64,000 nt of DNA from Bacteroidales bacterium (GCA_016709865.1 JADJLX010000005.1:434001-498000), one strand, 5' to 3'. Counted from the first letter of the stretch, positions 40,261-49,322 are shown. Notes: a model not told the origin generated them from the sequence alone. Made by a program: numbers and translations.

Positions 40261-43174
40261 CGGGAAGCTTTGCCATCTTTTCGACTTCAACAGAGGGAAA
40301 CCCGAATTCTTCAACAACTTTACCGAGAATGAGGTAGGTTCCGCTTCCTTTAAACGGATAGTATTTTAGTGATTGTGAGAAGTGAACGGTATCAAAGAAG
40401 TTGCCTTCAGCATCGATGAAGCATCCGAAATTCATCCAGTCGTTCTTAACAGTCTTGATATATTTTATTGTAACCAGATGCCCAACCATTCTCACTTTCT
40501 TTCCTTTGTAATTCATCAATTCCATAGCTTTTACCTCTCCCCGGAATGGTGTTATCAGCATATCAAACCAGCTCATGGTAACAGGGAATCCGAACAGTTC
40601 AATCTCATCATACACATCTTCGGTTTCTCCCTGAACAAGATCAGGAAGTGAAAAGTCACGGACAGGAGAGGAGAAGAGCGGTTTTGTCTCCTCATGGTTA
40701 CTTTTATTGATCATCATATGCGCTTCCCATAATAGCACAGCCTTCTTCTTTCCTGTAAACCTGAACGCACCTGCCCTTATCAGAAGGATCAGCTGTTCAA
40801 GTCCGGGATTAACTCTCGTAACAAAATCATTCAGCCCTTCAAATGGACCATCAGCATTGCGGATCTCCTCAATTGACTGGGCAATCTTGTACTCGAGGCT
40901 CATAATATGAATAAAACCGATATAGATGTCAGTCCCGTAAATTGTTGTTTTATAGGTACTTTTATTCACACATGGCAATTGGATCTTTGCTCCGAACCGT
41001 CTTGCTTCATGCACGTATACCCAGGTCCGGTAGAAGCCTCCGAAGTTATTAATTACAGCAACCATGAACTCAAGCGGGTAATGTGCCTTTAGAAAAAGAC
41101 TCTGATAGCTCTCAACGGCATAAGAGGCAGAGTGGGCCTTTGAGAATGAATACCCTGCAAAAGACTCGATCTGCCTCCAAACCTCTTTTGTAACCTCCTC
41201 GCTGTAACCTCTTTCGCGGCAGTTTGAAAAGAATCTTTCGACAATGCGTTGCATCTCCTGCTTTGATCTGTGTTTTCCGCTCATGGCACGGCGCAGGGTA
41301 TCAGCGTCAGCCAGGTCGAGTCCGGCAAAATGATGACACACTTTTAATACATCTTCCTGGTAAACCATGACCCCGTAAGTCTCCTCAAGCTGTTCTTTCA
41401 TTACCGGATGTATGTATTTGAAATTATGTGGATTATGAAAGCGATAAATGTATTCCTTCATCATGCCTGAACGGGCTACCCCTGGTCTGATTACAGAACT
41501 TGCAGCAACCAGTGTTGTATAATTGTCGCACTTCAGTTTTTGCAGAAGACCGCGCATGGCAGGACTTTCAATATAGAAGCACCCCTTTGTCTGTCCGATT
41601 CTGAGATACTCCTTTACTTTTTCATCAGTTTTGAATTTCTGAATAGCATGGACATCCACATCTATTCCCCGGTTACGCAGTACTATTTCCGCGCTTTCTC
41701 TGATATGCCCGATTCCTCTCTGGCTCAGAATATCGAGTTTTTCGAAACCTATCTCTTCGGCTGTGTACATATCCCACTGGGTTGTCGGGAAACCTTTAGG
41801 CGGCATATCAAGAGCAGTGTAGCATGTTATTGGTTCTTCGGATATAAGTATCCCGCCTGCATGAATACTCCTCATATTGGGAAAATCGGCAATCTTCAGT
41901 CCGGTCGAAAAAATGGTATTTGTGATCTCGTTTCTGTTTGTCTCTGCTGAAGGATTATCTATCAGGGAATCAATCTCTTCCTTTGGCAATCCATGTACCT
42001 TTCCAAGCTCACGTACAATCGACTTGCCTCTGAAAGTGCTCATGGTACCGAGAAGTGCAGTATGTTTGTTACCGTATCTTTTAAAAATGTAATCGATAAC
42101 CTCGTCTCTCTCTTTCCAGGAATAATCAATATCAAAGTCGGGAGGGGAGCTCCTTTTGGGATTAATGAACCTCTCAAAGTAAAGGTTTAGATCGATCGGG
42201 TCAACATTAGTGATTTTCAGACAGTAAGCAACTACGGAGTTCGCTCCGCTGCCACGTCCGACATGATAAAAACCTCTTGCCATTGAATATCTTACAATAT
42301 CCCAGGTAATAAGAAAATAGGCTGAAAATCCGAGTTTATCTATTATCGCCAGTTCGTGCTGAACCCTTTTTTTTGCTTCTTTGTTATCCCTGCCGTATCT
42401 GTAGATCATGCCATCCCATGCAAGTTTTTCGAGAAGCAGCTTATCATCATATCTGCTGGCCGAATAGATCTTTTTGTTCTTAAGGCTATCCCTGTCGAAC
42501 TGTAATGAACAGTCGTTAAGTAGTTTCTGTGAATTAATTAACAGCCAGTTGAAGTCTTTCGATGTCACGGTATTATCTGATGCACTTCTGAAAAACTCAT
42601 CTTCCCCGGCACACTGCCAGGGTTTCAGATGACTGAGCAGGATATTATTATCAACAGCCCTGAGGCTCTTGTGTATAAATATATCGTCTGTCTCTGCAAA
42701 TGTTACTGGCTGAAGCAAGACCATCATATCCCTGTCGATTGATACAGGCATAGTAATGAGCCTGTTTATTTCACTTCTTCTTATGCCAATACGTTCATTA
42801 TCAAATAGTTTCCTGTCAGGTGTCTTTTTTAAAGAATAAATCACATACGATTCAGAGAAATGCGGAGCAGGGAATGGCACCTGTTCCTTATCAGAATTGA
42901 GCTTTGAAAGAAATTCATTCAGCTCCATTAATCCTTTATTATTACGGGCTATTCCTATGTACTGCAGTTCATTACCGTTTCTGAATTCTATACCGGCTAT
43001 GGGCCTTACATTGTTTTTACTGCACTCTCCGGCAAATTCGGGTATTGCTGTCGAGTTATTGATATCTGTAAGTACAATGGTGTCATTGCCTGTTGCAATA
43101 GCTTTCTGCACAAGCTGTTCCACGGACATTGTGCCGTATCTCAGACTGTAGTATGAATGACAGTTAATATACAT
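40238..43174 (-). CDS. dnaE: DNA polymerase III alpha-like protein, short (DnaE2/ImuC-like)
   Basis: A C-family polymerase of 978 residues, shorter than replicative DnaE (about 1,160 or more). The N-terminal PHP domain is altered: the start reads NCHSYYSLRYGT where active PHP has HxH, and LTDIN where it has LTDH. The polymerase core has GRGSGANSVVAYCL, PPDFDIDYSW (acidic catalytic pair about residues 345-347), AGYSFSKAHSASYAV and a C-terminal OB fold (KVRMVGHLVTIKYIKTVKND...). No tau-binding tail follows the OB fold. Its start overlaps the dinB stop by 11 bases, so the two polymerases are co-expressed. The context suggests translesion synthesis rather than replication. Confidence 0.92.
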   Translation of the reverse strand: MYINCHSYYSLRYGTMSVEQLVQKAIATGNDTIVLTDINNSTAIPEFAGECSKNNVRPIAGIEFRNGNELQYIGIARNNKGLMELNEFLSKLNSDKEQVPFPAPHFSESYVIYSLKKTPDRKLFDNERIGIRRSEINRLITMPVSIDRDMMVLLQPVTFAETDDIFIHKSLRAVDNNILLSHLKPWQCAGEDEFFRSASDNTVTSKDFNWLLINSQKLLNDCSLQFDRDSLKNKKIYSASRYDDKLLLEKLAWDGMIYRYGRDNKEAKKRVQHELAIIDKLGFSAYFLITWDIVRYSMARGFYHVGRGSGANSVVAYCLKITNVDPIDLNLYFERFINPKRSSPPDFDIDYSWKERDEVIDYIFKRYGNKHTALLGTMSTFRGKSIVRELGKVHGLPKEEIDSLIDNPSAETNRNEITNTIFSTGLKIADFPNMRSIHAGGILISEEPITCYTALDMPPKGFPTTQWDMYTAEEIGFEKLDILSQRGIGHIRESAEIVLRNRGIDVDVHAIQKFKTDEKVKEYLRIGQTKGCFYIESPAMRGLLQKLKCDNYTTLVAASSVIRPGVARSGMMKEYIYRFHNPHNFKYIHPVMKEQLEETYGVMVYQEDVLKVCHHFAGLDLADADTLRRAMSGKHRSKQEMQRIVERFFSNCRERGYSEEVTKEVWRQIESFAGYSFSKAHSASYAVESYQSLFLKAHYPLEFMVAVINNFGGFYRTWVYVHEARRFGAKIQLPCVNKSTYKTTIYGTDIYIGFIHIMSLEYKIAQSIEEIRNADGPFEGLNDFVTRVNPGLEQLILLIRAGAFRFTGKKKAVLLWEAHMMINKSNHEETKPLFSSPVRDFSLPDLVQGETEDVYDEIELFGFPVTMSWFDMLITPFRGEVKAMELMNYKGKKVRMVGHLVTIKYIKTVKNDWMNFGCFIDAEGNFFDTVHFSQSLKYYPFKGSGTYLILGKVVEEFGFPSVEVEKMAKLPVRPDQRY

Positions 43175-44420
43175 ATCCCCTGAGTCGTTCCTCCATCATA
43201 TTCTGCTCTTTGAGAGCGTTTTCAAGCTGTTTAAGGGCCTTTTCCTCCCTTTCGCTTATGGTCATTACTCCGGAAGCTCTCCTTACCGCATCCCGTCCGA
43301 AACGCTTTCGCAGTTTATCCATTGCCATATACAGGCTCACCTTCTCCGGTGTATCGTCAAACAGGTCAAGTTGCTGTACTCCCCGTACCATGTGGCTGAA
43401 TCTGACCCCGATGAGTCTTATCAGCATGCGTCGCTGGTATAATTTGCCAAAAAGCTCTTTTACGATATCTGCCAGTACATGGTCGAATGATGTGTATGGG
43501 ATGCGTTTCTGAAGCGTATGTGTGTCAAAGTTGGAGTATCTTATTTTTACAGTTACGCAGGAAGTCAGCTTCTCCTGTTTCCTGAGTTCAAAAGCAATCT
43601 TTTCAACCATGCTTACCAGCAGCTGATTGAGCCTGACCAGGTCGGTAGTGTCTTTTTCGAAAGTATGTTCTGTGCTTATAGATTTCTGCTCGGAATAGCT
43701 GATTACGGGAGTGGAGTCTATTCCATTGGCTCTCTTCCACATCTCGATGCCATTTTTTCCCATCAGTTTCTCAAGCATCTCAACGGGGATGTTCCTGAGG
43801 GTAAAAATCGTTGCAATTCCCATTGAACGGAGTACCTGGTAAGTATTCTGACCTATCATCGGTATCTTCCTTATAGATAAAGGGTCGAGGAATGGGAGCA
43901 CTATTGCTTTTGGTACCTCAATTTCGCCATTTGGCTTTGCCTCGCCGGTTGCAATCTTCGATACAGTCTTGTTTACAGAGAGTCCGATTGAAATAGGCAG
44001 TCCGGTCTCCTTAATTATATGTTGCCGCAGTTCGTGCGACCATTTGTAGCATCCGTAGAAACGGTCCATGCCGGTAAGATCGATATAATGCTCATCTACT
44101 GATGCTTTCTCGTACAATGGCGCCCTCTCTGCAATAATGGCTGTCACAATATTTGAGTAGTTGCTGTAAAGCTCCATGTCGCCGCGTATTATTATGGCAT
44201 CGGGACACATGCTACGGGCCATCTTCATAGGCATGGCAGAGCTTACACCATATCTGCGTGCCTCATAGCTGCAGCTCGACACCACACCACGGTCCGACAT
44301 TCCGCCTATAATAACCGGTTTGCCGGTAAGGCGGCTGTTCTTTAATCTCTCAACCGATACAAAGAATGTATCGAGGTCGAGGTGAAGAACGGATCTGTCT
44401 ATGTTGCCGGAGATAATCAT
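43164..44420 (-). CDS. dinB: Y-family DNA polymerase IV (DinB)
   Basis: A lesion-bypass polymerase of 418 residues from the ATG at 44420. Catalytic residues are Asp15 in LHLDLDTFFVSVE and Asp109/Glu110 in KASVDEHYIDLTG. SCSYEARRYGVSSAMP is the fingers motif. Helix-hairpin-helix and little-finger domains follow (IRKIPMIGQNTYQVLRSMGI). QLDLF at 350-354 is a canonical beta-clamp-binding motif. The longer reading from 44510 would translate across a CACAGAG repeat and was rejected. It begins about 17 bases downstream of that repeat and is co-translated with the short dnaE. Confidence 0.95.
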   Translation of the reverse strand: MIISGNIDRSVLHLDLDTFFVSVERLKNSRLTGKPVIIGGMSDRGVVSSCSYEARRYGVSSAMPMKMARSMCPDAIIIRGDMELYSNYSNIVTAIIAERAPLYEKASVDEHYIDLTGMDRFYGCYKWSHELRQHIIKETGLPISIGLSVNKTVSKIATGEAKPNGEIEVPKAIVLPFLDPLSIRKIPMIGQNTYQVLRSMGIATIFTLRNIPVEMLEKLMGKNGIEMWKRANGIDSTPVISYSEQKSISTEHTFEKDTTDLVRLNQLLVSMVEKIAFELRKQEKLTSCVTVKIRYSNFDTHTLQKRIPYTSFDHVLADIVKELFGKLYQRRMLIRLIGVRFSHMVRGVQQLDLFDDTPEKVSLYMAMDKLRKRFGRDAVRRASGVMTISEREEKALKQLENALKEQNMMEERLRGYVY

Positions 44421-44437
44421 GATGTTTTTCAAAGTTC

Positions 44438-44535
44438 CTCTGTGGCTCTCTGTGTCTCCTCCGGATTTTCTCTGTGTAACAAAAAAATAAGAACTTACAC
44501 AGAGTTCCACAGAGAAGTCACAGAGTTACACAGAG
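44438..44535. repeat. CTCTGTG/CACAGAG inverted-repeat element (copy B)
   Basis: CTCTGTG units (44438-44476) face four CACAGAG units (44498-44535). The arms are separated by TCCTCCGGATTTT and an A-rich loop. It lies directly upstream of the dinB start, inside its leader. It shares the TCCTCCGGATTTT core with copy C. Confidence 0.78.
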
Positions 44536-44560
44536 AAGAATAAAAATTATTTTACTTTTT

Positions 44561-44629
44561 TTTGGTTATAATATAAATATGTTTTACTTTTGATTAGAAA
44601 TTAATCAATCTAGTGATTACAATATAATC
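44561..44629 (+). promoter_or_regulatory. promoter and two GATTA-N5-TAATC operators of the S24 repressor
   Basis: TTTG (44561-44564), 20 bases, then TACTTTTG (44585-44592) form a promoter. Two 15-bp palindromes follow: GATTAGAAATTAATC (44592-44606), starting at the last base of the -7 box, and GATTACAATATAATC (44615-44629). Spacing is 23 bases start to start. Both are placed to repress this promoter. The dinB promoter must also lie in this interval. Confidence 0.6.
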
Positions 44630-44640
44630 AATATTTCATT

Positions 44641-45468
44641 ATGTATTTCGGATCCAACATAAAATTTTTGAGAAAAAGGAGGGGAAGAACACAGGATGAT
44701 GTTGCTTTTGCCCTTAACCTTAAACGTTCAACCCTCAGCGGTTACGAGAACGGTGTGGCCCAGCCAGGTATAGAGATATTGATCTCTTTTTCAGGATATT
44801 ATAACATTGCAATAGATACTATCCTCAAGATTGATATATCAAAATTATCTGAGAGTCAGCTTGGTGAACTTGAAAGAGGATATGACGCTTATGTAAAGGG
44901 CAGTAACCTTAGAGTATTGACAACAACTGTCAATTCAGCAAACCGTGAGAATATCGAACTGGTTCCTGAGAAAGCCAAAGCCGGTTATGCAACAGGGTAC
45001 GCCGATCCTGAATATATCGGTGAACTTCCTGTATTCACACTGCCTTTTCTTTCCGAAAAGAAGAAATACAGAACATTTCAGCTTAAAGGCGATTCAATGC
45101 TTCCGATACCTGACGGATCGTGGGTGACAGGGGAGTACCTCCAGGACTGGATGGGAATCATAAGCGGAAAAGCATATGTGGTTTTTACACTCGACGACGG
45201 TATAGTATTTAAGGTAGTTGAAAACAATATACGCACCGACGGCAAGCTGATCCTCTATTCACTTAATCCTATTTACGAGCCATATGAAGTACATATAAAC
45301 GAGGTAAAGGAGATCTGGAAATTTGTCAATTACATAAGCAGTGAGATCCCCGATCCTGTGCTGCCTGAGAAACAGATGATGAAGGCTGTTGCCAGCATGA
45401 AGCATGATCTGGAGCGGATAAAGGCTAAACTGGGGAATGATATTTCGGATGTTGATGAAGAAAAATGA
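44641..45468 (+). CDS. LexA-like XRE/S24 self-cleaving repressor
   Basis: A 275-residue regulator with an N-terminal XRE HTH (SNIKFLRKRRGRTQDDVAFALNLKRSTLSGYENG, about 5-38). The C-terminal S24 peptidase domain has the cleavage-site Ala114-Gly115 in KAKAGYATGY, the nucleophile Ser152 in LKGDSMLPIPDG and the Lys191 base in DGIVFKVVEN. The spacings match LexA (37 and 39 residues, versus 34 and 37). Such proteins repress until cleaved on RecA filaments. It diverges from dinB-dnaE across a short region holding two palindromes, so it probably controls that pair and itself (inference). A coiled tail (MMKAVASMKHDLERIKAKL) follows the S24 domain. Confidence 0.93.
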   Translation: MYFGSNIKFLRKRRGRTQDDVAFALNLKRSTLSGYENGVAQPGIEILISFSGYYNIAIDTILKIDISKLSESQLGELERGYDAYVKGSNLRVLTTTVNSANRENIELVPEKAKAGYATGYADPEYIGELPVFTLPFLSEKKKYRTFQLKGDSMLPIPDGSWVTGEYLQDWMGIISGKAYVVFTLDDGIVFKVVENNIRTDGKLILYSLNPIYEPYEVHINEVKEIWKFVNYISSEIPDPVLPEKQMMKAVASMKHDLERIKAKLGNDISDVDEEK

Positions 45469-45536
45469 CGGAAGACGGAAGACGGAAGAAAGGCCCTACT
45501 TATTCTTTTCTTCGGTCTCCGGTCTCCGGTCTTCAG
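45467..45536. repeat. 7-bp tandem repeats GACGGAA and CCGGTCT
   Basis: Three GACGGAA units (45467-45487) and, 24 bases on, three CCGGTCT-type units (45513-45535). The second array lies inside the 3' end of the P-loop gene and supplies its last codons (EDRRPETEE). Confidence 0.6.
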
Positions 45537-46062
45537 GCCAATGGATCCATTTTCCATGTTCAAATCCAACAGGTATATTCTCCTGTTTTTCTAATTCCTC
45601 AAGCGTAATCTTCAAATGAGGTAATGTCTGTAAGTGCTTAATATCTTTGTGTTTATTTATAACATTTGACGTCATTATTATAAACACTCCGGGTTCAATG
45701 AAGTTTCGCAATGCAGGTGATTCACATATTAATGGTGCACCATCAGGTACCTCCTTCATTATTTCATTAAATGCTTCTGACAATTGATTGTCATGCACCT
45801 TTGCAAAGTAAACTTTTGCGGCTCCCGCCCTGATCATGCGGGAAGTATCTTTTGAAGAATCCCGGTTTGTCTCTTCATAAACAACATATCCTGCCTTTTC
45901 CGATTTGAGAATAAGTCCGGGTGTAGTCTCATGAAAATGTGGTGTTATCTTAATTGCTGTGATCTTCAGACCAGGGAAGCTTTCAATTATCCTGCAGGCC
46001 AATGACGTCTTGCCAGAATTAGTGCCGGTGCCGGCAATGAGAAGCAAGTTAGGGATTATCAT
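45496..46062 (-). CDS. P-loop NTPase of unknown function (BioD/MobB-like fold)
   Basis: A 188-residue protein with Walker A GTGTNSGKTS at 11-20. It has KITPHFHETTPG, a KDTSRMIRAGAAKVYFAKV segment and ICESPALRNFIEPGVFIIMTSN resembling the Walker B side of MobB/BioD-type small NTPases. I do not recognise a named family. The final dozen residues (EDRRPETEEKNK) come from an intergenic-type tandem repeat, so the ancestral C-terminus probably ended earlier. Its start is just downstream of CACAGAG copy C. Metal-cofactor or small-molecule ligase chemistry is only a guess from fold. Confidence 0.72.
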   Translation of the reverse strand: MIIPNLLLIAGTGTNSGKTSLACRIIESFPGLKITAIKITPHFHETTPGLILKSEKAGYVVYEETNRDSSKDTSRMIRAGAAKVYFAKVHDNQLSEAFNEIMKEVPDGAPLICESPALRNFIEPGVFIIMTSNVINKHKDIKHLQTLPHLKITLEELEKQENIPVGFEHGKWIHWPEDRRPETEEKNK

Positions 46063-46088
46063 TTTTATCAGGATAAGGAAATAAAAAA

Positions 46089-46186
46089 CTCTGTGATTCT
46101 CTGTGTTTCCTCCGGATTTTCCCTTTGTAGTAAAAAATTAAAAACTTACACAGAGAAACACAGAGAAGACACAGAGCTACACAGAG
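46089..46186. repeat. CTCTGTG/CACAGAG inverted-repeat element (copy C)
   Basis: Two CTCTGTG units (46089-46105), the core TCCTCCGGATTTT, a loop, then four CACAGAG units (46149-46186). It lies between the YtfJ-like gene stop and the P-loop gene start and aligns with copy B over most of its length. Confidence 0.78.
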
Positions 46187-46206
46187 TAGGAACTTATATG
46201 TGAGTA

Positions 46207-46746
46207 TTACTCTTTTGTCAAAGCAAGTATAAGCTGGATGATCTTCTCGTTATCCGATGCAGGAATCTTTCCGATAGCCAGATATCTGCATACTCGGTTT
46301 TTATCAAGAATGACTACTGAATAGTTATCTTCAGGTAAACCCCATAAACTCTGAAGTTTGGCATCATAGTCGAACAGAATTGTTGTATTGAATTTCTTGG
46401 CTTTGTTTCCGGCGATAGTACGGATAAGTCCGTTTGGTTTCCATGTTGATTTGCAGTCTACAATACCAAAACCTTTAAAGAAATCCCTGCTGATACGTTT
46501 CTCAACATCAACAGCTTTATTTACAGCTTCGTTAAATGGTTCATTTAATTCAGATTCATCAGGATCAACATAATTAACCTGTATAACTTTTCCAGCCCAG
46601 GTATTCATTGTAAATTCTTTCTTTTCAGAATCAGTAAACATCCATTCCGGGGCTTTCATTCCGACAGCCAGCTTGACATTCTGTTGTCCGAAAACGACAG
46701 GTAATGCGAATAAACTGAAAACGAGAGTGATGATCATTTTTTTCAT
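46207..46746 (-). CDS. YtfJ-like thioredoxin-fold secreted protein
   Basis: A 179-residue protein with a signal peptide (MKKMIITLVFSLFALPVVFGQ). The mature part reads VGMKAPEWMFTDSEKKEFTMNTWAGKVIQVNYVDPDESELNEPFNEA, then FKGFGIVDCKSTWKPNGLIR and FNTTILFDYDAKLQSLWGLPEDNYSVVILDKNRVCRYLAIGKI. These are YtfJ/redoxin-like with no CxxC pair; Cys in IVDC and RVCR are the only ones in the mature domain. Probably periplasmic, thiol-related or structural. It is a single gene divergent from typA. Confidence 0.72.
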   Translation of the reverse strand: MKKMIITLVFSLFALPVVFGQQNVKLAVGMKAPEWMFTDSEKKEFTMNTWAGKVIQVNYVDPDESELNEPFNEAVNKAVDVEKRISRDFFKGFGIVDCKSTWKPNGLIRTIAGNKAKKFNTTILFDYDAKLQSLWGLPEDNYSVVILDKNRVCRYLAIGKIPASDNEKIIQLILALTKE

Positions 46747-46837
46747 AAGTCGTCTTTTAAAATTTATTTCGAAATATATGAATTATTTATCATTAATTAA
46801 TTTTTGTGGTTTTTATCATTTATCCGGCCAGTTATAT

Positions 46838-46845
46838 TACTTTTG
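46838..46845 (+). promoter_or_regulatory. -7 box for typA
   Basis: TACTTTTG fits TAnnTTTG, 18 bases before the typA ATG. The nearest TTTG upstream is 31 bases away, too far for a standard -33. Confidence 0.4.
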
Positions 46846-46862
46846 CGGTCTAATTTATTTCT

Positions 46863-48644
46863 ATGCAATTAATAAGAAATATTGCGATCATTGCACATGT
46901 TGATCATGGGAAAACAACTCTGGTTGACCGTATTATACAGGAATGCCAGGTTCTTGACCAGAGGAAGGAGCAGGGTGATCTAATTCTTGACAGTAACGAT
47001 CTCGAGCGCGAAAGAGGAATAACTATCCTCTCAAAAAACGTCTCGGCTAACTATAAAGGTGTAAAAATAAACATTATTGATACACCCGGACACGCTGATT
47101 TCGGCGGTGAAGTTGAAAGGGTTCTTAAAATGGCTGACGGTGTCTTACTCCTCGTTGATGCCCTCGAAGGACCTATGCCTCAAACTCGTTTTGTACTTGG
47201 TAAGGCAATTGCACTCGGACTGAAACCAATCGTCGTTGTTAATAAGGTAGATAAAGACAACTGCAGACCCGATGAGGTTCAGCAGGATGTTTATGAGCTT
47301 ATGTTCAACCTCGATGCTTCTGATGATCAGCTCAATTTCGAAACTGTCTTCGGTTCTTCCAAGCATGGCTGGATGAGCAGCGACTGGAAAACTCCGACTA
47401 CAGATATAAAGTATCTTCTCGATACCATTCTGAAGGAGATACCTGAACCTCCATATGTTGCAGGTACAGCCCAGATGCAGGTGGCATCTCTTGATTTCTC
47501 CAATTATGTCGGAAGGATTGCTATCGGACGTGTATTCAGGGGAGATATTAATGTGGGGATGGATTATACCCTTTGCAAGAGAGATGGCAAAGTTAAGAAA
47601 GTAAGGGTAAAAGAATTATATGTCTTCGAAGGTCTGGGCAGAATCAAAACTGATTCTGTCAGATGCGGAGACCTTTGTGCTGTAATCGGACTGGAAGATT
47701 TTGAGATTGGCGATACACTTGCCGATCTTCTCGCACCTGAAGCTCTGCAGCGAATTGAGGTTGATGAACCTACAATGAGTATGGTTTTTACAATCAACAA
47801 CTCTCCGCTTTTCGGAAAGGAAGGTAAGTTCGTTACTTCACGCCATCTGAGGACCAGACTGATGAGGGAAACAGAAAAAAATCTTGCACTTAAAGTTGAG
47901 GATACAAAATCAGAAGACACTTTTAATGTTTTTGGCAGGGGGATACTGCATCTTTCTATTCTTATTGAGACTATGAGACGCGAAGGATACGAGTTCCAGG
48001 TAGGAAAACCTAAAGTCATTCTGAAAGAAATTGATGGTGTAAAATCCGAACCTTACGAGACATTAACTATTGACGTGCCACCTGAATATTCGGGGAAAGC
48101 TATTGAACTGGTTACCCAGAGAAAAGGGGAGATGATAATAATTGAACCTAAAGGTGACCTTACGCATCTTGAATTTGACATACCATCAAGAGGATTAATA
48201 GGATTAAGAAATAACATGCTTACGGCCACCGCCGGTGAAGCTGTTATGCATCACAGGTTTAGAGCATACGACAAATACAAGGGAGATGAACTAATGCCTA
48301 AAGAAAACGGTTCTCTTATTTCTCTCGATATGGGCATGGCAACAGGACATGCCATTGACCGTCTTCAGGACAGAGGAAGATTCTATATTGATCCGGGAGA
48401 ACAGGTATACCGCGGACAGGTTATCGGGGAAAGCACGAGACTTGGAGATCTTGAGGTGAATATTGTCAAGGGGAAAAAGCTTACAAATATGAGAGCTTCG
48501 GGATCAGATGAGAGTCTCAGGATTGCTCCGAAACTCAGATTCTCGCTCGAGGAAGCAATGGAGCAGATCAAAGATGATGAGTATCTTGAAATTACTCCTA
48601 TTAACCTGAGAATGAGAAAAATGCCTTCATATAAGTTCGCCTGA
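46863..48644 (+). CDS. typA: ribosome-associated translational GTPase TypA/BipA
   Basis: A translational GTPase of the EF-G-like family. The 593-residue protein begins [21 protein letters not shown] (G1), then RGITILSKN (G2), [21 protein letters not shown] (G3) and [15 protein letters not shown] (G4). The C-terminal half has the TypA-specific [46 protein letters not shown], and the final [26 protein letters not shown]. It works in ribosome biogenesis and stress adaptation. Single gene; a peroxiredoxin-like gene follows after 27 bases. Confidence 0.97.
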   Translation: MQLIRNIAIIAHVDHGKTTLVDRIIQECQVLDQRKEQGDLILDSNDLERERGITILSKNVSANYKGVKINIIDTPGHADFGGEVERVLKMADGVLLLVDALEGPMPQTRFVLGKAIALGLKPIVVVNKVDKDNCRPDEVQQDVYELMFNLDASDDQLNFETVFGSSKHGWMSSDWKTPTTDIKYLLDTILKEIPEPPYVAGTAQMQVASLDFSNYVGRIAIGRVFRGDINVGMDYTLCKRDGKVKKVRVKELYVFEGLGRIKTDSVRCGDLCAVIGLEDFEIGDTLADLLAPEALQRIEVDEPTMSMVFTINNSPLFGKEGKFVTSRHLRTRLMRETEKNLALKVEDTKSEDTFNVFGRGILHLSILIETMRREGYEFQVGKPKVILKEIDGVKSEPYETLTIDVPPEYSGKAIELVTQRKGEMIIIEPKGDLTHLEFDIPSRGLIGLRNNMLTATAGEAVMHHRFRAYDKYKGDELMPKENGSLISLDMGMATGHAIDRLQDRGRFYIDPGEQVYRGQVIGESTRLGDLEVNIVKGKKLTNMRASGSDESLRIAPKLRFSLEEAMEQIKDDEYLEITPINLRMRKMPSYKFA

Positions 48645-48671
48645 ATTCTTTTATATAACAACAACATAAGT

Positions 48672-49322
48672 ATGAAGATAAGAAAAATGCTTTTGTTATT
48701 GCTTATTGCAACTAGTTCCATATCTGCTGCTTATGGACAGGAGATTCCTTATTCCAGGTTTGGTATGGAAACTAAGGATGCACATATACCCGAAGGTCTT
48801 AAACCAGGTGATAAAGCACCATTCTTTACTGGTTATGATCAGTTTGGTAAAACAGTTGATTTGAATAAACTCCTGGCGAAAGGACCCATAGTATTATTCT
48901 TTTACAGAGGAAAATGGTGTCCCGTATGCAGCAGGTATCTGAACAATTACCAGGATTCTCTGAACATTATAACTGACCAGGGATTCAATGTAGTAGCTAT
49001 AACTCCGGAGTCGATTGAGAATGTTGAACAAACAATCAAATTACATAAGATCACTTTTACAGTTATATATGATTGTCAGGAAAAGATTATGGATGACTAT
49101 AAAGTGATGTTTGCTGTCACCAAAGCATACCAGGATAAGATATTATCTGCTACCTCTGTTGATATAGCTGAAAATAACCTTCATAGTCCAGCTCACCTAC
49201 CGGTGCCTGCTACATATATAATTAATCGTCAGGGTATTATAACTGCAGTTCAATTCGATCCTGATTATCAGAACAGGGCATCGGTAAAATGGATGCTTAA
49301 AAATCTGGGCGGAGCACTTTAA
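48672..49322 (+). CDS. peroxiredoxin-like (AhpC/TSA) secreted redoxin
   Basis: A 216-residue protein with a signal peptide (LLLLLIATSSISAAYGQ). The redoxin fold follows: GDKAPFFTGYDQFGKTVDLNKLL, then the active-site FYRGKWCPVCSRYLNNYQ (Cys-x-x-Cys), FNVVAITPESIENVEQTIK, YDCQEKIMDDYKVMF and PVPATYIINRQGIITAVQFDPDYQNRASV. This is the Bacteroidota type with WCPVC where AhpC has a single peroxidatic Cys. Probably a periplasmic thiol peroxidase or thiol-disulfide reductase. Its stop overlaps the convergent DUF2461 gene by 4 bases. Confidence 0.82.
   Translation: MKIRKMLLLLLIATSSISAAYGQEIPYSRFGMETKDAHIPEGLKPGDKAPFFTGYDQFGKTVDLNKLLAKGPIVLFFYRGKWCPVCSRYLNNYQDSLNIITDQGFNVVAITPESIENVEQTIKLHKITFTVIYDCQEKIMDDYKVMFAVTKAYQDKILSATSVDIAENNLHSPAHLPVPATYIINRQGIITAVQFDPDYQNRASVKWMLKNLGGAL

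Noticed and set aside
44421..44510. Longer dinB reading that starts at 44510
   Set aside because: It would translate across the CACAGAG element; the ATG at 44420 begins exactly at the family start.
44641..45468. Prophage repressor interpretation of the S24 gene
   Set aside because: No integrase, capsid, tail or other phage gene is nearby, and the neighbours are lesion-bypass polymerases.
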